A stretch of 50,181 nt of DNA from an uncultured Alistipes sp. (GTDB lineage Bacteria; Bacteroidota; Bacteroidia; Bacteroidales; Rikenellaceae): positions 1 through 50,181 of the forward strand of contig NZ_CABMQJ010000013.1 of NCBI RefSeq assembly GCF_902388705.1. The letters run 5' to 3'. A program made the translations under genes and the position numbers. Below the pieces are notes generated by a model. That model was not told where the DNA came from. It did no database searches and saw only the letters and a program-made list of their open reading frames with translations. This document shows positions 43,787 to 50,181 of this stretch, one piece after another. Position 1 is the stretch's first letter. Every line of letters begins with the position of its first letter.

Positions 43787-46228
43787 TCATTTGTCCAGTA
43801 CGACGATGGTATAGGACCAGGGCTCCAGTTCGAGCGTCTGCGCGGCTTTCGCGGGCAGCTTCCGTTCGACGGGGACGATGCGTTCGGGTTGCTCGGGGCT
43901 GTTGGCCGCAATCAGGTCGCCCGAGAGCGAAACCATGCGTGCGGCGGAAACCCGCTCCATACCCGCCACGCGCAGGGCTGCGCGCAGGGGTTCGGCTCCC
44001 GTATTGACGATATGCAGCACCACGCGGCTGCCCTCCGGGCTGCGGGTGGCCGTCACGTCGAGCTCCTCGCCGGCACCCTCCGTCGCACTGGCGACGAGCA
44101 GGGGCTCGTGGTGGGCCGAGGCCATCTGCTGCGCATAGTAGGGAGGCATGCCCCACACCTGCGACGGGGTGAAGAAAACCTGCCCCTGGTCCCAGCCGTT
44201 GTCGTTCTGCTTGTACGGTTGCAGGGCGTTGGCCGCGCACGACGTCAGCACGAAGTCGCCCATGCGGCGCACGGCGTTCTGTACGGCGGCATGTCCCAGC
44301 ACGCGCTGCATGTCGTGGCGGTTGCCGTTCTCCTCGAAGATGGCGCATTTGATCGCGGTATCCGGATTCCACGCGAGGAACAGCTCGCGCATGCGGCGCA
44401 GTTCGGCTTCGACCTCCCGGCCGCTGGCGAGCTGGTCGGCCCACGGGTGGTAATCCCAGTAGTCGGCCTTGCCGTCCAGGGCGCGGAACGTGCGCTCCAT
44501 GCTCGGGGAGTCGGGGCGCCACCACGCCGTGGCAATCAGCTTCACCGAGGGGTCTTTGCCCTTGATGGCATCGTGCAGCAGGCCGAAGCGTTCGACGTAG
44601 TGGTCGTACTCGTCGGCGCTATCGCCGTGGAAGAGCACCTCCTCGTTGCCGATACCGATGTATTTCACGCCGTAAGGCTCGGGATGGCCGTTTTCGGCGC
44701 GTTTACGCCCCCACTCCGACGTTACGGGGCCGTTCAGGTACTCGATCATGTCGGCCATGTCTTCGGGCGACTCCTCGATGTTGACCGCAAAGGCCGCCGT
44801 GAAGCCCGCCTTCTCGCAGAACTGCACGAAGTCCTCGATACCGAAGCCGTTGGTCGACCAGCGGTACCAGTGGCCGCAATAGGGCGGGCGCCTGTCGCGG
44901 TCGCCTATCATCTTCTTGAAACGGTAGCCCGGTACGTTGACCATCGTGCCGCCGTAGCGCAGGAACGTCAGCCCCTGGTCGACCATCGCCTGTCCGATGT
45001 CGGCCCGCAGCGGCAGGCCGCGGAACCGGTCGCTGCCCGTGGACATGAGCGTCGCCTGGTCAACCTGCACCCGGCCCGGGCCATCGAGGTAGACGGCGAA
45101 GCGGGCGTTACTGTCCGCGGCCGCAGCGGTCAGTTCGAACGGGAATTTCCGCCATGCGGCGCCGAGGCCCGTGATGCGCTGTGCGGCGTAGGATGCCGTA
45201 CCGTCGGCGCTTTGCAGGGCCACGACCACATCGCCCGTACCCTTGAGGTAGAGGCGGCCTTCGAATCGCTGCCCCTTGCGCACGGCGATGCCCCAGCGGT
45301 TCAGGCCCGCATTGGCGATACCCACGGTGCCCGTCCCGGAAACGAACTCCACGGCCTGCGCGTGCGCGCCGTTAAAGGCGTCGCCCGCCGTATGGCGATA
45401 GGCGGCCACGGCATCGCCCGTCGAAAAGGCGTCCCACTGCCGGCTGATTTGCACGGCGGGCGTCGTGCGGAAGGCGAGCGTCCGCTCCCGGCTGCCGTCC
45501 GCGATTTTCACGTTGCGGAAACGCACTTCGGAATTCCACGTGCGCAGCGCGACCTTGCCTTTGGCCGGCACGGGATCGTCGTCCGCAGCTTCCAGAACAC
45601 ATGCGCCGTTGAGCAAGACCCGTATTTTCCCGCCGCCGGTCTGAACGCCCAGGCGGTTCCACTGCGCGGGGTCGCACGACACCGCAGCCTCGGCAACCGG
45701 GGTGAAATTCTTTCGGTGCTTGCCCAGCACGACTTTCCTGCCGTCGGCCGCAAGGCTTATCTCATAACCGTTGAAATTGTCGGCGCCGTTGCCCGCCTCG
45801 GACACCCCGACGAGCAGTCCGGCATTGTCGCCCCCGTTGCCGCGGACAAACTTCAGTTCGGCTTCCGCCCTGCCGCTGGCAAGCTCCAGCGGCTCGTAAA
45901 CCAGCTTGGCGCCGGCATGGGCCGCAGCGATCACCTCGCCGCCCTCGGCGCGCCACGAGCCCTCATAGGCCGTGCAGTCGTCGAAAAGGGGGTTGGGAAC
46001 GGGCTCCTCGAAACTCTCGCCGAAGATACGCTGGTCGTAGAGGCCGCCGTAGATTTCGTGGTTGACGTCCTCGATGCAGGCGCCGTAGAGCCACGGGGTG
46101 ATGTCGGCTTCGACTTTCGAGGCATCCACCGCAATCGCGGCGTCGGGTTCGCGGCCCGAGCAGGCCGCGGTCACGGCGGCACACAGGCACAGGGCAGCCG
46201 CGGGGAGTATTTTTACGAAACGGTTCAT
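43787..46228 (-). CDS. GH51 alpha-L-arabinofuranosidase with inserted binding domain
   Basis: 813 residues; the start at 46228 gives MNRFVKILPAAALCLCAAVTAAC, a lipoprotein-type signal. The frame is open 55 codons upstream, but that part is a transporter remnant. N-terminal sandwich (ITPWLYGACIEDVNHEIYGG), an inserted concanavalin-like domain (about 130-240: AELKFVRGNGGDNAGLLVGV), then the TIM barrel with YIGIGNEE (acid/base E529) and IFEENGNRHD (nucleophile among E632/E633), and a C-terminal sandwich. It releases terminal alpha-L-arabinofuranose. The frame is intact although genes on both sides are remnants. Its nearest promoter is about 570 bases upstream, beyond those remnants. Confidence 0.92.
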   Translation of the reverse strand: MNRFVKILPAAALCLCAAVTAACSGREPDAAIAVDASKVEADITPWLYGACIEDVNHEIYGGLYDQRIFGESFEEPVPNPLFDDCTAYEGSWRAEGGEVIAAAHAGAKLVYEPLELASGRAEAELKFVRGNGGDNAGLLVGVSEAGNGADNFNGYEISLAADGRKVVLGKHRKNFTPVAEAAVSCDPAQWNRLGVQTGGGKIRVLLNGACVLEAADDDPVPAKGKVALRTWNSEVRFRNVKIADGSRERTLAFRTTPAVQISRQWDAFSTGDAVAAYRHTAGDAFNGAHAQAVEFVSGTGTVGIANAGLNRWGIAVRKGQRFEGRLYLKGTGDVVVALQSADGTASYAAQRITGLGAAWRKFPFELTAAAADSNARFAVYLDGPGRVQVDQATLMSTGSDRFRGLPLRADIGQAMVDQGLTFLRYGGTMVNVPGYRFKKMIGDRDRRPPYCGHWYRWSTNGFGIEDFVQFCEKAGFTAAFAVNIEESPEDMADMIEYLNGPVTSEWGRKRAENGHPEPYGVKYIGIGNEEVLFHGDSADEYDHYVERFGLLHDAIKGKDPSVKLIATAWWRPDSPSMERTFRALDGKADYWDYHPWADQLASGREVEAELRRMRELFLAWNPDTAIKCAIFEENGNRHDMQRVLGHAAVQNAVRRMGDFVLTSCAANALQPYKQNDNGWDQGQVFFTPSQVWGMPPYYAQQMASAHHEPLLVASATEGAGEELDVTATRSPEGSRVVLHIVNTGAEPLRAALRVAGMERVSAARMVSLSGDLIAANSPEQPERIVPVERKLPAKAAQTLELEPWSYTIVVLDK

Positions 46229-46236
46229 AATGGGGA

Positions 46237-46395
46237 TTATTTTGTCAGTTCTCGTTGTATCTGTTCGAGGGATTTGTCTTTGGTTTCGGGCAGTTTCGCC
46301 GCAAAGATAAGGCTGTCCAAGGCAATCGACAGGGAACATGCCCGGCATGGTAAACCTCGGGTCGGTGACGCCGATGACAATGGACTGCATCATGG
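46237..46395 (-). pseudogene. 3' remnant of an MFS sugar-porter gene
   Basis: The last about 30 codons are in frame: ALDSLIFAAKLPETKDKSLEQI then a TAA at 46237, 8 bases before the GH51 start. LPETKxKSLEQI is the C-terminal signature of sugar-porter MFS proteins (XylE/AraE-like). In another frame, 46320-46395 reads SIVIGVTDPRFTMPGMF, which may be an earlier transporter segment after a frameshift; that part is uncertain. The rest of the gene is gone. The spacing shows that the transporter was once coupled to GH51. The 125 bases between this and the activase remnant match nothing that I recognise. Confidence 0.75.
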
Positions 46396-46519
46396 CCCCT
46401 CACGGAACACGCCCGACATTCCGGGCCCGGCCCGAGGCGCAGCGCCATTCGAGGTTGCGCAGAACCGGCGTATTGTCCGCGTCTGCCCAGCGGCGGCGGT
46501 TCCGAACAGGTATGCTTGG

Positions 46520-46772
46520 CGCCGCCTTTATTTATAAGGTATATCTCCTTACTGCGCAACAGTTTGCCGGCCAGTTCGTCCGAGGCGATTTCGCAGTCGC
46601 ACACCGTGCGGCCGTCGCGCCGGAACATATACTGAGGCGCAGGAGAGATACCCTCGGGGTTGTGGCGCCACGCACAGCGTAGCGGACACCCTTTCAGGAA
46701 GACCGTGGTACGGATACCGGGCCCGTCGTGTATGGCGAACTCTTCGATGCTGAAAACGATGCCTTTCTCCAT
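46520..46772 (-). pseudogene. 5' remnant of a glycyl-radical-enzyme activase gene
   Basis: About 84 codons: MEKGIVFSIEEFAIHDGPGI, RTTVFLKGCPLRCAWRHNPEG, then DELAGKLLRSKEIYLINKGG. This is the N-terminus of PflA-like radical SAM activating enzymes. The cluster-binding CxxxCxxC motif reads C29, C33, R36, so the third cysteine is lost, explained by one base change (TGC to CGC). After NKGG, where the family continues GVTFSGGEP, the match stops. The gene is thus both truncated and mutated. It begins about 20 bases after a predicted promoter divergent from the GntR gene, so it was the first gene of the old operon. Confidence 0.85.
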
Positions 46773-46793
46773 GGCGCAGTGCGGTCTTTTCTG

Positions 46794-46801
46794 CAAATAT
46801 A
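46794..46801 (-). promoter_or_regulatory. Predicted -7 box reading toward the remnants and GH51 (TATATTTG)
   Basis: Minus-strand TATATTTG fits TAnnTTTG, 21 bases before the activase start. The GntR operator arm at 46818-46836 covers its -33 region. With the intervening genes gone, this is the likeliest promoter for GH51. Confidence 0.6.
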
Positions 46802-46817
46802 AACAAAATTTTATCAT

Positions 46818-46869
46818 ACTGGTACGAACTGGTATGTTTTTTTGCAAAATCGTACCGGTTCGTACCGAT
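46818..46869. promoter_or_regulatory. GntR-regulator operator: 19-bp inverted repeat made of 10-bp direct repeats
   Basis: Left arm 46818-46836 (ACTGGTACGA then ACTGGTATG) and right arm 46851-46869 (CGTACCGGTT then CGTACCGAT) are inverted copies with 15 of 19 bases matching, 14 bases apart. Each arm is itself two half-sites one helical turn apart. It lies exactly between two divergent -7 boxes, so one regulator could control both. Confidence 0.75.
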
Positions 46870-46886
46870 GTTCCCCGATTTTTGCT

Positions 46887-46894
46887 TATATTTG
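46887..46894 (+). promoter_or_regulatory. Predicted -7 box of the GntR gene (TATATTTG)
   Basis: TATATTTG fits the -7 consensus and lies 23 bases before the ATG at 46918. The right operator arm overlaps the -33 region, which implies autoregulation. Confidence 0.65.
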
Positions 46895-46917
46895 CATCAC
46901 CGGGGAAGTTCAACGCA

Positions 46918-47895
46918 ATGAAAAACAACGAATCCAAATACAAACAGGTCGTGAACTTCGTCATCGACGGCATCACCGAAGGTCGGCTCCAGAAAGGCGA
47001 CTGGATACCCTCGATCAACGAATTCCGCGAGAATTACCGTCTTTCGCGCGACACCGTATTCGCGGGGTTGAGCGAGCTCAAATCGCGCGGCATCATCGCC
47101 TCGACGCCCGGCGTGGGCTACTACGTCGCCTCGGCGCGGGTTCCGGCGGAGCACAACGTCTTCCTGCTTTTCAACGAATTCAACGAATTCAAGGAAGACC
47201 TCTACAACTCGTTCATGGAGCACGTCGGCAAGGGCGTAAGCGTCGACCTCTATTTCCACAACTACAACCGCAGGGTATTCGACACGCTCGTCGCCGACGC
47301 CAACGGCAAATACACCACCTACATCATCATGCCGGGCAAATTCACAGGCATCGGGCCGCTGCTCGAAAGCCTCTCTGGACGGGTGTTCCTGCTCGACCAT
47401 TTCCATCCCGAGCTGCTGGGCAAATACTCCTCCGTGGCGCAGAATTTCGAAAAGGACACCTACGAGGCGCTCTGCCACGGCCTCGGCCATATCCGCAAAT
47501 ACGAACGCCTGCTGATGGTGCAGCACGAGAAGAAGGAGCCGCAGGAGCGCTACGACGGGCTGGTGCGCTTCTGCACGGAGCAGGGTTTCGGCCACGAATA
47601 CCTCGCCACGATCCGCGACCGCGAGATCCGCAGGGGCGACTTGTTCATCCTGGTCAGCGACCGCGACATGGTGACGCTGCTCAAGCAGGCCGAAAGGCAG
47701 CAGATGACGCCCGGGCGCGAGTTCGGCATCATCTCCTACAACGATACGCCGCTCAAGGAGATACTCGCGGGCGGCATCACCACCCTGTCGACCGACTTTA
47801 GGCAGATGGGCCGCACGCTGGCGCAGCTGCTCAACCAGAAAGGCATCCGCAACATCGAAAACCCGTGGATGCTCAACATCCGACGGTCATTATAA
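46918..47895 (+). CDS. GntR-family regulator with sugar-binding-type effector domain
   Basis: 325 residues; start at MKNNESKYKQVVNFVIDG, just after the promoter. Residues about 1-75 are a GntR winged helix (GDWIPSINEFRENYRLSRDTV, LKSRGIIASTPGVGYYV). Residues about 80-325 resemble a LacI/periplasmic-binding-protein fold (NVFLLFNEFNEFKEDLYNSFME, IISYNDTPLKEILAGGITTLS, MGRTLAQLL), as in AraR-type repressors. The effector is probably a sugar; the neighbouring GH51 and sugar-porter remnant suggest a pentose (inference). A divergent operator with two promoters lies directly upstream. A 17-bp hairpin terminator follows. Confidence 0.93.
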   Translation: MKNNESKYKQVVNFVIDGITEGRLQKGDWIPSINEFRENYRLSRDTVFAGLSELKSRGIIASTPGVGYYVASARVPAEHNVFLLFNEFNEFKEDLYNSFMEHVGKGVSVDLYFHNYNRRVFDTLVADANGKYTTYIIMPGKFTGIGPLLESLSGRVFLLDHFHPELLGKYSSVAQNFEKDTYEALCHGLGHIRKYERLLMVQHEKKEPQERYDGLVRFCTEQGFGHEYLATIRDREIRRGDLFILVSDRDMVTLLKQAERQQMTPGREFGIISYNDTPLKEILAGGITTLSTDFRQMGRTLAQLLNQKGIRNIENPWMLNIRRSL

Positions 47896-47972
47896 CAACG
47901 TCCGCAGCCTGAAAATGCCCGCGGGGCGCGGGCGGAAACCGGCGGTTCCCGGCGCACACCGCATAAAACAGC

Positions 47973-48011
47973 AACGGAAAAGCCCCGGCCATGCGCCGGG
48001 GCTTTTCCGTT
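47973..48011. terminator. Bidirectional terminator between GntR and DUF4301 genes
   Basis: 17-base perfect arms (47973-47989, 47995-48011) with a 5-base loop; AAAA/TTTT at the stem base serves both strands. The genes on either side converge on it. Confidence 0.88.
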
Positions 48012-48023
48012 TTACCGATACGG

Positions 48024-49457
48024 TTACTGGTGCTGGGGACGCAGCAAATCCTGCACGACCTTCACCGGGGAGAAAGTCGTGACGGGAACATCCACGAACA
48101 CCGTATTCCAGTCGGCCATCGCGCCGTTCCACAGTCCCGGCAGCTCCTGCGCACGCAGCTCGCGGCCGCCGCTCGACTTCGACGAGATAAAGCCCGTCGA
48201 GGGATCGGTATAGCGGCGCAGGTCGAACTTGCGGCCTTTCGAGTCGCGGACGCCGCACACCAAATCCACGGGATTGAAGTGTGTGGCCGACTGCATCAGC
48301 GGCAGGTCGGCGGGCGCGATTTGGCTCGATTCGGCAATCTGCAGCGACTGCGTGCCGTCGGGGTTCGCAACCCAGAACGGGCCGCCGCCCGGCTCGCCCT
48401 CGTTGCGCACCATGCCGCAGACACGAATCGGACGATCCAGCACGGCGCGCAGCAGGGCTGAATCGTAGTCGGCGGGAAGCTTTACGCAGAGCCGGTTTTC
48501 GATGAACCCGGCAATGGGCTCCAGCTCCGCGCCGCCCACCTCGAGCGCCTTGAGGTACTCGAAAGCGCGATCCTGCAAATCGAGCAGCATCCCCGCCAGC
48601 ACCTTTTTATAACGAATCGTGTCGCCGCGCCGTGCGTCGGTGGTCACGTTGTCGATGTTCTTGATGAAAATCAGGTCGGCGTCGATTTCGTTCAGGTTTT
48701 CGATCAATGCGCCGTGCCCCGCGGGACGGAACAGCAGCGAACCGTCCTCCTGCCGGAACGGGGTGTTGTCCGGATTGACGGCAATGGTGTCCGTGGAGGG
48801 TTTCTGCACCGAGAACGAAATCTCGTAGCGGATGCCGAAACGTTTTTCGTAAACGGGAATCTTCTCCGCCAGCAACGCCTCGAACCCGGCCCGGTGCTCG
48901 GGCGACACGGTGAAATGGATTTTCGCGACGCCGTTCGAAGCCGCATAGACAGCCCCCTCGACCAGGTGCTCCTCGACGGCCTTGCGGGCCCCCTCGGGAT
49001 AGGCGTGGAAGGTCACGAGCCCCTTGGGTTTCCGCCCGTAGCCGAGCCCCTCCCCGACGATGGCCTCGACGACCGCCTTGTCATCGGCCCCGGCCGGGAG
49101 CACGGCTTTCAACTCGGGCCAGAATGCGAATTTTTCGATGTTCGCGAGCAACGCGTCGATGCCTTTGCCGCGCCTGTCGTCGTTGACGAACTCGAACAGC
49201 TCCTTGAACATGCGCGTCGCGGCTCCCGACGCCGGGACGAATTTCACGATACCCAGCCCGGGGGCCTCCTTTTCGTAACGCGCGACGGCGGCATTGGCCT
49301 CCGCTTCATCCGCCACCGTCACGCCGTCGCCCGGCGACGCGGCTCGTACGACGTGCAGGAAAGGAAATCCGCGGCGGAAGTTCTCCAACTGCCGCTCGAC
49401 CGCCCCGGGGGTCTGGCCGTGTTTTTCGATCTGCTGTAAATCCTCTTTGGTAAACAT
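48024..49457 (-). CDS. DUF4301 family protein, possibly nucleotidyltransferase-like
   Basis: 477 residues, no signal peptide, cytoplasmic. It matches DUF4301 over its length (MFTKEDLQQIEKHGQTPGAVERQ at the start, GRELRAQELPGLWNGAMADWN near the end). The segment VPASGAATRMFKELFEF (about 75-90) looks like the sugar-nucleotidyltransferase loop GxxTRM, and RPAGHGALIENLN recalls UDP-sugar pyrophosphorylases. I infer a nucleotidyltransferase-like fold; no activity is established to my knowledge. It is divergent from murB with overlapping promoters. Confidence 0.85.
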   Translation of the reverse strand: MFTKEDLQQIEKHGQTPGAVERQLENFRRGFPFLHVVRAASPGDGVTVADEAEANAAVARYEKEAPGLGIVKFVPASGAATRMFKELFEFVNDDRRGKGIDALLANIEKFAFWPELKAVLPAGADDKAVVEAIVGEGLGYGRKPKGLVTFHAYPEGARKAVEEHLVEGAVYAASNGVAKIHFTVSPEHRAGFEALLAEKIPVYEKRFGIRYEISFSVQKPSTDTIAVNPDNTPFRQEDGSLLFRPAGHGALIENLNEIDADLIFIKNIDNVTTDARRGDTIRYKKVLAGMLLDLQDRAFEYLKALEVGGAELEPIAGFIENRLCVKLPADYDSALLRAVLDRPIRVCGMVRNEGEPGGGPFWVANPDGTQSLQIAESSQIAPADLPLMQSATHFNPVDLVCGVRDSKGRKFDLRRYTDPSTGFISSKSSGGRELRAQELPGLWNGAMADWNTVFVDVPVTTFSPVKVVQDLLRPQHQ

Positions 49458-49493
49458 GGTATTCTGTTATTTAGTTTTTTCGTCGGTTCGGAA

Positions 49494-49529
49494 TTATCTT
49501 CAAAGATAACGAAATAATTCCTAACTTTG
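49494..49529. promoter_or_regulatory. Back-to-back promoters of DUF4301 and murB with inverted repeat
   Basis: Minus-strand TATCTTTG (49501-49508) serves DUF4301, and plus-strand TAACTTTG (49522-49529) serves murB; both fit TAnnTTTG. They lie 13 bases apart, so the polymerases would exclude each other. A 7-base inverted repeat TTATCTT/AAGATAA (49494-49500, 49503-49509) overlaps the minus-strand box. The murB box ends 6 bases before its ATG. Confidence 0.55.
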
Positions 49530-49535
49530 CACATC

Positions 49536-50181
49536 ATGATCCGAGAATTTCACCAAACCAGCCTGCGCGGACGCAACAGTTTCGGCGTCGAGCAACATGC
49601 CGCGCGGCTCGCCGAATTCGAGAACGCGGAAGACCTGCGCACGCTCTTCGGCAACGGCGCGCCCGAGCGCTGGTGCGTCCTGGGCGGCGGCAACAACATC
49701 CTCTTCACACGCGACTACGACGGGCTGCTCCTGACGCCCGTCTGCCGGCAGATCACCCCGCTCGGCGAAGCGGACGGCACCGTGCGCATACGGGTCGACG
49801 CGGGCGTCGAATGGGACGACCTGGTCGAATGGGCCGTGCAGCGCGGACTGTGGGGCATCGAAAACCTCTCGCTCATCCCGGGTACGGCCGGAGCGGCTCC
49901 CGTGCAGAATATCGGCGCCTACGGCTGCGAAGCCAAAGACGTAATCGAACAGGTACACATGTTCTGCGTCGACAGCCGCTCGACGGCGACGCTCGACGCC
50001 ACGCACTGCTGTTTCGGCTACCGCGAGAGCGTCTTCAAGCACGAACTGCGGGGCCGCGTCGTCATCACGGCCGTAGACATCCGCCTCTCGCGCACGCCCC
50101 GGCCCCGGCTGGGATACGGCGACGTGGAGCGCGAAGTCGAAGCCCGCGGCGGCGCGACGCTGCGCAACATCCGCGAGGCAA
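49536..50181 (+). CDS. murB: UDP-N-acetylenolpyruvoylglucosamine reductase (partial, 5' part)
   Basis: 215 codons are present and the frame runs off the window end. It reduces enolpyruvyl-UDP-GlcNAc to UDP-MurNAc in peptidoglycan synthesis, using FAD and NADPH, in the cytoplasm. FAD-binding motif VLGGGNNILFT (about 48-58), NLSLIPGTAGAAPVQNIGAYG (about 110-130) and CFGYRESVFK (about 159-168), which carries the substrate-binding Arg, are unmistakable. The start at 49536 follows the predicted promoter with almost no leader, so the mRNA may be leaderless. Confidence 0.96.
   Translation, partial: MIREFHQTSLRGRNSFGVEQHAARLAEFENAEDLRTLFGNGAPERWCVLGGGNNILFTRDYDGLLLTPVCRQITPLGEADGTVRIRVDAGVEWDDLVEWAVQRGLWGIENLSLIPGTAGAAPVQNIGAYGCEAKDVIEQVHMFCVDSRSTATLDATHCCFGYRESVFKHELRGRVVITAVDIRLSRTPRPRLGYGDVEREVEARGGATLRNIREA

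Noticed and set aside
46229..46393. N-terminal extension of GH51 from the upstream ATG at 46393
   Set aside because: The extension has no signal peptide, while the ATG at 46228 begins a clear lipoprotein signal. The upstream DNA matches a transporter 3' end in another frame.

Overview
The window looks like a GC-rich member of the Bacteroidales, most likely Alistipes or another Rikenellaceae. The reasons are the SusC/SusD pair, two hybrid two-component systems (HTCS), lipoprotein signals of the MKK...C type, Bacteroidetes-style promoter boxes (TAnnTTTG) in front of many genes, and a Bacteroidetes-type V/A-ATPase operon. The genus is an inference. Most genes lie on the minus strand.

Region 1 (about 0.2-35.4 kb) is a large alpha-mannan or mannoprotein utilisation locus. 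A minus-strand operon runs SusC, SusD, a BSP-family metallopeptidase lipoprotein, a DUF4302-like lipoprotein, two GH92 alpha-mannosidases and a second BSP-family peptidase, and ends at a strong hairpin terminator. Upstream lie an apparently functional HTCS regulator, GH97, GH125, a GH106-like hydrolase, a broken GH76 copy, an intact GH76 and an SGNH esterase. A second HTCS is transcribed divergently from that group, and a GH38 alpha-mannosidase stands alone after it. GH76 (endo-1,6), GH125 (exo-1,6), GH92 (side-chain 1,2/1,3) and GH38 together fit breakdown of yeast-type mannan or high-mannose N-glycans. The two peptidases suggest that the glycans come attached to protein. GH97 and the GH106-like enzyme would remove capping sugars.

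Region 2 (35.5-43.3 kb) is a seven-gene V/A-type ATPase operon (E, DUF2764, A, B, D, I, K) with a promoter at one end and a terminator at the other. No C, F or G subunit is recognisable. The proteolipid carries residues matching a known Na+ site.

Region 3 (43.5-47.9 kb) looks like a collapsed pentose (arabinose-like) operon. An intact GH51 arabinofuranosidase is flanked by the 3' end of a mutarotase gene, the 3' end of an MFS sugar-porter gene and the 5' end of a glycyl-radical-enzyme activase gene. An intact GntR-family regulator is divergent, with an elaborate operator between two promoters.

Region 4 (47.9-50.2 kb) is housekeeping: a DUF4301 gene and a divergent murB cut off by the window edge.

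The most unusual items are the second HTCS, whose phospho-acceptor His and Asp, receiver Lys and ATP-binding glycines are all substituted; a 200-bp array with an exact 20-bp period between two convergent terminators; the GH76 copy cut exactly at its catalytic Asp pair; and the GH51 locus with three gene remnants. No tRNA, rRNA, CRISPR array or insertion sequence was seen.
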